From a delta proteobacterium NaphS2 (GTDB lineage: Bacteria; Desulfobacterota; DSM-4660; Desulfatiglandales; Desulfatiglandaceae), in assembly GCA_000179315.1 (NCBI GenBank), contig ADZZ01000176.1:18082-82081 (forward strand): 64,000 bases of DNA, in the 5' to 3' direction. A program made the position numbers and the translations under genes. The stretch's first letter is position 1, and each line of letters begins with the position of its first letter. Positions 61,220-64,000 of the stretch are shown one piece after another. Below the pieces are notes generated by a model. That model ran no database searches. It saw nothing but the letters and a program-made list of their open reading frames with translations, and was not told the DNA's origin.

Positions 61220-62197
61220 TCACCCCCTGTTTCTCACATAATCCTTCACCGAGCAAAACGTGTCCGCCAAGCACACGACAAGCGATTCCGGGTATCGCGG
61301 GGGTATGAGCGTGAGGGGCCACATATGCTTCTCGATAATATCGGCCTCTTTTGCACTTAATCGGGTGACCTGTTTGGCATTTTCAAGGGCGATACGATGG
61401 TGTCTGAATCCGTGCAGCCTCGGTCCTTCATGCAGCCAGTCATAAAAGAAAAGATCGTGGAGCAACGCTCCCCTGACGATGGCGCGGCAGTCCAGGGCGA
61501 ACCGCCTGCCCCAGTAAAAACTTAAAGCGGCCACCTCTTTGACATGGTCGAGGCGGCTTTTGCCGCGATGGTGCGGATACTGCGATAAGCCCGCCACCAT
61601 GGGATTTTTAAGCAGCGGCGCAGCGATGTTCATGAATTCCTTTTCCGTCCCATGTGCGCTTCTCCTTTTTGATTCCTTGTTAAGGGATGGCTGTTTTTCC
61701 CGAATGACCACGAAAAAATCAACGGCCATCAACATAACCCCGACGACGCCGAATATTCCCTTAAGAAAAGGGGAAAGCCCGCTTGTCAAACCCAGGTAAG
61801 CGGGAAGCAGGAGATATTCAAACGCAAAAGCGAGTAAAATCCAGTAAATGGAAAACTTCAAACAGATATGCCCGTGAAGCTGGAAACGCTGGTCGGAATA
61901 GTCCCACAACCGAATATTGAAAAAATGCCGGGCATTGAAACCGGAGAGAAGCTCAAACCCGGTTGTGATGACAAAGTAACACAAGATTTTCACGAAAATA
62001 TTGTATTCATGGATGATCGAAACCGCGGCCGCGAGGATCAGCGCGGCAGCGCCGTACAGGATAAGATATGGACCTTTCAAAAGCCCGGGATTCACAAAAC
62101 GTCTCTCCCGCAAGGACCGATAGCAGGTCTCCATGACCCAACCCAGCATGGAAAAGAAGGTAAAGGAAAACAGGATATCAAACAGATAACTTCTCAA
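61220..62197 (-). CDS. CmpB-type membrane domain fused to an HD hydrolase domain
   Basis: 325 residues. Residues 1-165 carry about five transmembrane helices with the pattern FTFFSMLGWVMETCYRSLRERRFVNPGLLKGPYLILYGAAALIL...ELLSGFNARHFFNIRLWDYSDQRFQLHGHICLKFSIYWIL, the signature of the putative ABC-transporter type IV (CmpB) family. After a basic linker, residues about 215-320 form an HD domain: RLDHVKEVAALSF...GALLHDLFFYDW...FRHHRIALENA. This pairing of a membrane module with an HD phosphohydrolase is uncommon. Start overlaps the TetR stop by 4 bp, and the activator start follows 11 bp after its stop, so the three genes form one unit. Substrate unknown. Confidence 0.78.
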   Translation of the reverse strand: MRSYLFDILFSFTFFSMLGWVMETCYRSLRERRFVNPGLLKGPYLILYGAAALILAAAVSIIHEYNIFVKILCYFVITTGFELLSGFNARHFFNIRLWDYSDQRFQLHGHICLKFSIYWILLAFAFEYLLLPAYLGLTSGLSPFLKGIFGVVGVMLMAVDFFVVIREKQPSLNKESKRRSAHGTEKEFMNIAAPLLKNPMVAGLSQYPHHRGKSRLDHVKEVAALSFYWGRRFALDCRAIVRGALLHDLFFYDWLHEGPRLHGFRHHRIALENAKQVTRLSAKEADIIEKHMWPLTLIPPRYPESLVVCLADTFCSVKDYVRNRG

Positions 62198-62826
62198 GCC
62201 GATACCTCCCCATCGGATGGTCGAAGCGTTTCGCAGGTACGGGTATATTTGACGCCGGATGTAATGCCGTAAAAAACGATGGAAATCAATTCATCCAGAT
62301 AATGTTCTATGTTTTCTTCGCTTTCCTGGACCAACCAGTTCAGTTCAAATCCCCTTAAGGCATGACCTATGGCCCTGGCCGTCAGAAGGGGGTAATTAAG
62401 ATAAAATAAGCCCTTTTTTATCCCGCTGTTCAAAATAGAATGAATGATATCCACCTCGCTTTCGAAAAGCTCGTTGCGAATGCTCTCCGCGCCGGGCAAC
62501 GGATTCTCTACCCCTTCACGATCCAGATTCAAAATATTTTTAGCCTTTCGCATATACCTGAATTTTGCTTTGACAAAGGCAATCAACTTATCCGGAACTG
62601 AAGTTTCTTGTTCAAGCAAGGCTGATATCTTTTCCACTATCTCATTTTTTTCCCGTCGGAGGACCTCCAGGTAAACCCGATCTTTGTTTCCGAAATAACT
62701 GTAGATGGTCGCCTTGGCGACCCTTGCCATACGGGCCATTTCCTCGATACTCGTTTTCCGAAGGCCGTACCGCGCAAACATCTTTTCCGCGGTGTTCAGT
62801 ATGACCTCGGTTTTTTCCTGTTTCAT
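62194..62826 (-). CDS. TetR-family repressor, autoregulated
   Basis: 210 residues. Helix-turn-helix VILNTAEKMFARYGLRKTSIEEMARMARVAKATIYSYFGNKDRVYLEVL at the N terminus is clear TetR. The rest is an all-helical ligand domain with no obvious subgroup. It heads an operon of five genes (this gene, membrane/HD protein, activator, patatin, cyclase). A perfect inverted repeat overlaps its own -10 box just upstream, so negative autoregulation of the whole operon is likely. Confidence 0.92.
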   Translation of the reverse strand: MKQEKTEVILNTAEKMFARYGLRKTSIEEMARMARVAKATIYSYFGNKDRVYLEVLRREKNEIVEKISALLEQETSVPDKLIAFVKAKFRYMRKAKNILNLDREGVENPLPGAESIRNELFESEVDIIHSILNSGIKKGLFYLNYPLLTARAIGHALRGFELNWLVQESEENIEHYLDELISIVFYGITSGVKYTRTCETLRPSDGEVSA

Positions 62827-62844
62827 CGGCAGCCTCCGATTATA

Positions 62845-62877
62845 TTATTATACGATAAACCGTATATCGTATAATAA
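62845..62877. promoter_or_regulatory. Perfect 13-bp inverted repeat, operator of the TetR regulator
   Basis: TTATTATACGATA (62845-62857) and TATCGTATAATAA (62865-62877) are exact inverted repeats with a 7-bp spacer. The right arm covers the -10 box of the minus-strand promoter, a classic repressor position. The remaining 62827-63189 interval shows no gene. Confidence 0.8.
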
Positions 62878-62899
62878 TGACGGACCCGGATAGTGTCAA
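62871..62899 (-). promoter_or_regulatory. Sigma-70 promoter of the TetR-led operon
   Basis: Minus-strand TTGACA (62894-62899) and TATTAT (62871-62876) are separated by 17 bp, an almost consensus promoter. The start of transcription would be near 62864, inside the operator's spacer. Confidence 0.72.
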
Positions 62900-63189
62900 G
62901 CAAGAAAACGAAACTGTAGAAGATGGGGTCCGGATTTTGTCTACAATTTTGTCTGCTTGATTCACTGGACGATCGAAAATATCACATAGAAAAGGGGAGC
63001 GCGAAGACACCCCTCCCGATGACAAGATTCCGCTTCTCTGTTAATCCAAAACAGCAAAAAGAATACGATTTGCTCCAGACGATAGAGGTGTAGGCGGCGC
63101 AATCACATTGGGAACAAATATAACTATATGAATTTAAGGGAGATAGCTGTTCATTTAAAAGAAATGAACTTCGGAAGGCTGCCCAATTA

Positions 63190-63552
63190 TCACACGCCTC
63201 TGGGGGCGAGCAAGGATGCGGCTCTTTTGGCGTTTACGGTTGAGTTTACGATTCTACCATGTGCACGGATACGAATGATACGACCCGTATCGTCAATAAC
63301 CGGAATGTGAATCGCACGAAGCTCCACGGGTGGCTCGCCTAGTGGAACGAATCGCACAGGTGCAATACTGGGAACGCCCCTTGACAAGAATTTTTCCATG
63401 CTTTCCATCCGCCGTATATATTCGGTCTTATATGAAGATTCCACATAGCGAAGCATAGAACGTCCCACGACGGAATCATGAAACACTTCCAACGTTGAAT
63501 GATTCACACAAACAAATTCGTAGCTGGGGGGAGGAAGAAATTCGGCATACAT
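63190..63552 (-). CDS. Small PAS-like protein of unknown function
   Basis: 120 residues, ATG 63552 with GGGGAGGGG close upstream. The sequence YEFVCVNHSTLEVFHDSVVGRSMLRYV...PVIDDTGRIIRIRAHGRIV has the strand/helix pattern of a PAS sensor domain (a start like 'N.....f.d.vVG+.....v' and an end like 'pi.d..G.i..i.g...'). No output domain is attached. It follows a second small gene by 17 bp on the same strand. It may be a remnant of a larger sensor or a free-standing ligand-binding domain. Confidence 0.5.
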   Translation of the reverse strand: MYAEFLPPPSYEFVCVNHSTLEVFHDSVVGRSMLRYVESSYKTEYIRRMESMEKFLSRGVPSIAPVRFVPLGEPPVELRAIHIPVIDDTGRIIRIRAHGRIVNSTVNAKRAASLLAPRGV

Positions 63553-63569
63553 GTTCCCCTCCCCCCGAG

Positions 63570-63944
63570 CTACCCCGATGTTGCTGCCCTCATGCCGAGA
63601 AAATCATCGATTTTTGCAAGCTTTTCCTTGAGCTCATCGAAATCCTGTTTAAGACGGGTGAAACGATCCTCTTGAAAATTGTCTTTTTTCACCAGACCAT
63701 AGAAGACATGCAGGTTTGTGAGGAAAGCCCGGGTAATGTTCTTGTCATCCGATGCAAGGATACGTAAAAACATTTCTTCTGCCGTACCAAGGCGCGTTTC
63801 CTGTAATAACCGGTTGTCTGGCTGACGAGACAATTCAAGAAGAGAATCCGGGCTGTCCTTGCGCTTTTTATCGGAAGATATCATCGATAACCGATTGTTT
63901 TCCCGAAATTTAGTCTCTCTATTTCGTTTATTATCTTCATCCAT
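63570..63944 (-). CDS. Hypothetical charged protein
   Basis: 124 residues, highly charged, with an N-terminal lysine/arginine-rich segment (MDEDNKRNRETKFRENNRLS) and a C-terminal helical stretch ending DFDELKEKLAKIDDFLG, likely a short coiled coil. No recognisable family. It is 17 bp upstream of the PAS-like gene and likely in the same transcript. Confidence 0.45.
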   Translation of the reverse strand: MDEDNKRNRETKFRENNRLSMISSDKKRKDSPDSLLELSRQPDNRLLQETRLGTAEEMFLRILASDDKNITRAFLTNLHVFYGLVKKDNFQEDRFTRLKQDFDELKEKLAKIDDFLGMRAATSG

Positions 63945-64000
63945 GTAAGGGCAACCTTTCCCGGTTAGGAGCCAGTGGAGATTAACCTGTAATACCGCAT

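Noticed and set aside
62840..63025. Minus-strand frame of 61 codons over the operator region
   Set aside because: No ribosome binding site, no motif, and it runs through the promoter and operator of the TetR gene.

Overview
The window looks like chromosome of a Gram-negative anaerobe. The evidence is several tripartite efflux pumps with outer-membrane lipoproteins, LptF/LptG-type permeases, two molybdopterin oxidoreductases, a 2-hydroxyacyl-CoA-dehydratase-type activator ATPase and sigma-54 enhancer-binding regulators. This mix suggests a deltaproteobacterium (Desulfobacterota, Desulfobacterales-like). That placement is inferred from gene content, not from a marker gene. I saw no rRNA, tRNA, CRISPR array, transposase or phage gene.

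Layout. (1) 1-2571: tail of an RND efflux pump, its outer-membrane channel, and an enoyl-CoA-hydratase-like gene. (2) 2645-4219 (-): a sigma-54 activator, divergent from a well-formed sigma-54 promoter. (3) 4383-25478: the centrepiece, a sphingolipid (ceramide) synthesis and export locus. It has serine palmitoyltransferase, acyl carrier protein, fatty acyl-AMP ligase, a CerR-like reductase, a GNAT acyltransferase of the bacterial ceramide-synthase type, a lipid kinase, a Tam41-like cytidylyltransferase, a CDP-alcohol phosphotransferase, two nucleotidyltransferases, a TagF-like phosphotransferase, an MsbA-like ABC exporter and two Lpt-type permeases. A radical SAM enzyme, a metallophosphoesterase, a beta-barrel protein and a degenerate histidine kinase lie among them. 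(4) 25587-33359: two molybdopterin oxidoreductases flanking small redox and hydrolase genes. (5) 33597-40995: a CecR-like TetR regulator divergent from a YbhG-YbhF-YbhS-YbhR type ABC exporter with its own outer-membrane channel. (6) 41084-49326 (-): TetR regulator, NodT-type channel, RND adaptor and RND pump, ending in a second copy of the sigma-54 activator. (7) 49485-53985: a second sigma-54 promoter of the same architecture driving a membrane protein plus a spermidine-synthase-like/TPR/parvulin fusion. (8) 54167-62826 (-): a TetR-led operon with a CmpB-type membrane/HD protein, a roughly 1480-residue activator ATPase, a patatin phospholipase and an adenylate cyclase. (9) 63190-63944: two small uncharacterised genes.

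How it fits together. The two sigma-54 activators share a tract of about 725 bp with no base difference. The two sigma-54 promoters share the same 30-bp inverted-repeat upstream site, the same IHF consensus site and the same spacing. The simplest reading is that the paralogous activators control one regulon containing both the start of the sphingolipid locus and the 49.7-53.6 kb operon. In the sphingolipid locus, acyl-AMP ligase, ACP and Spt would make 3-oxo-sphinganine, the GNAT protein and the reductase would make ceramide, and the kinase, cytidylyltransferases and phosphotransferases would build an anionic head group. The ABC and Lpt-type proteins would move the product toward the outer membrane. 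The Tam41-like enzyme, the radical SAM enzyme and the sigma-54 control are, as far as I know, not part of described bacterial sphingolipid pathways.
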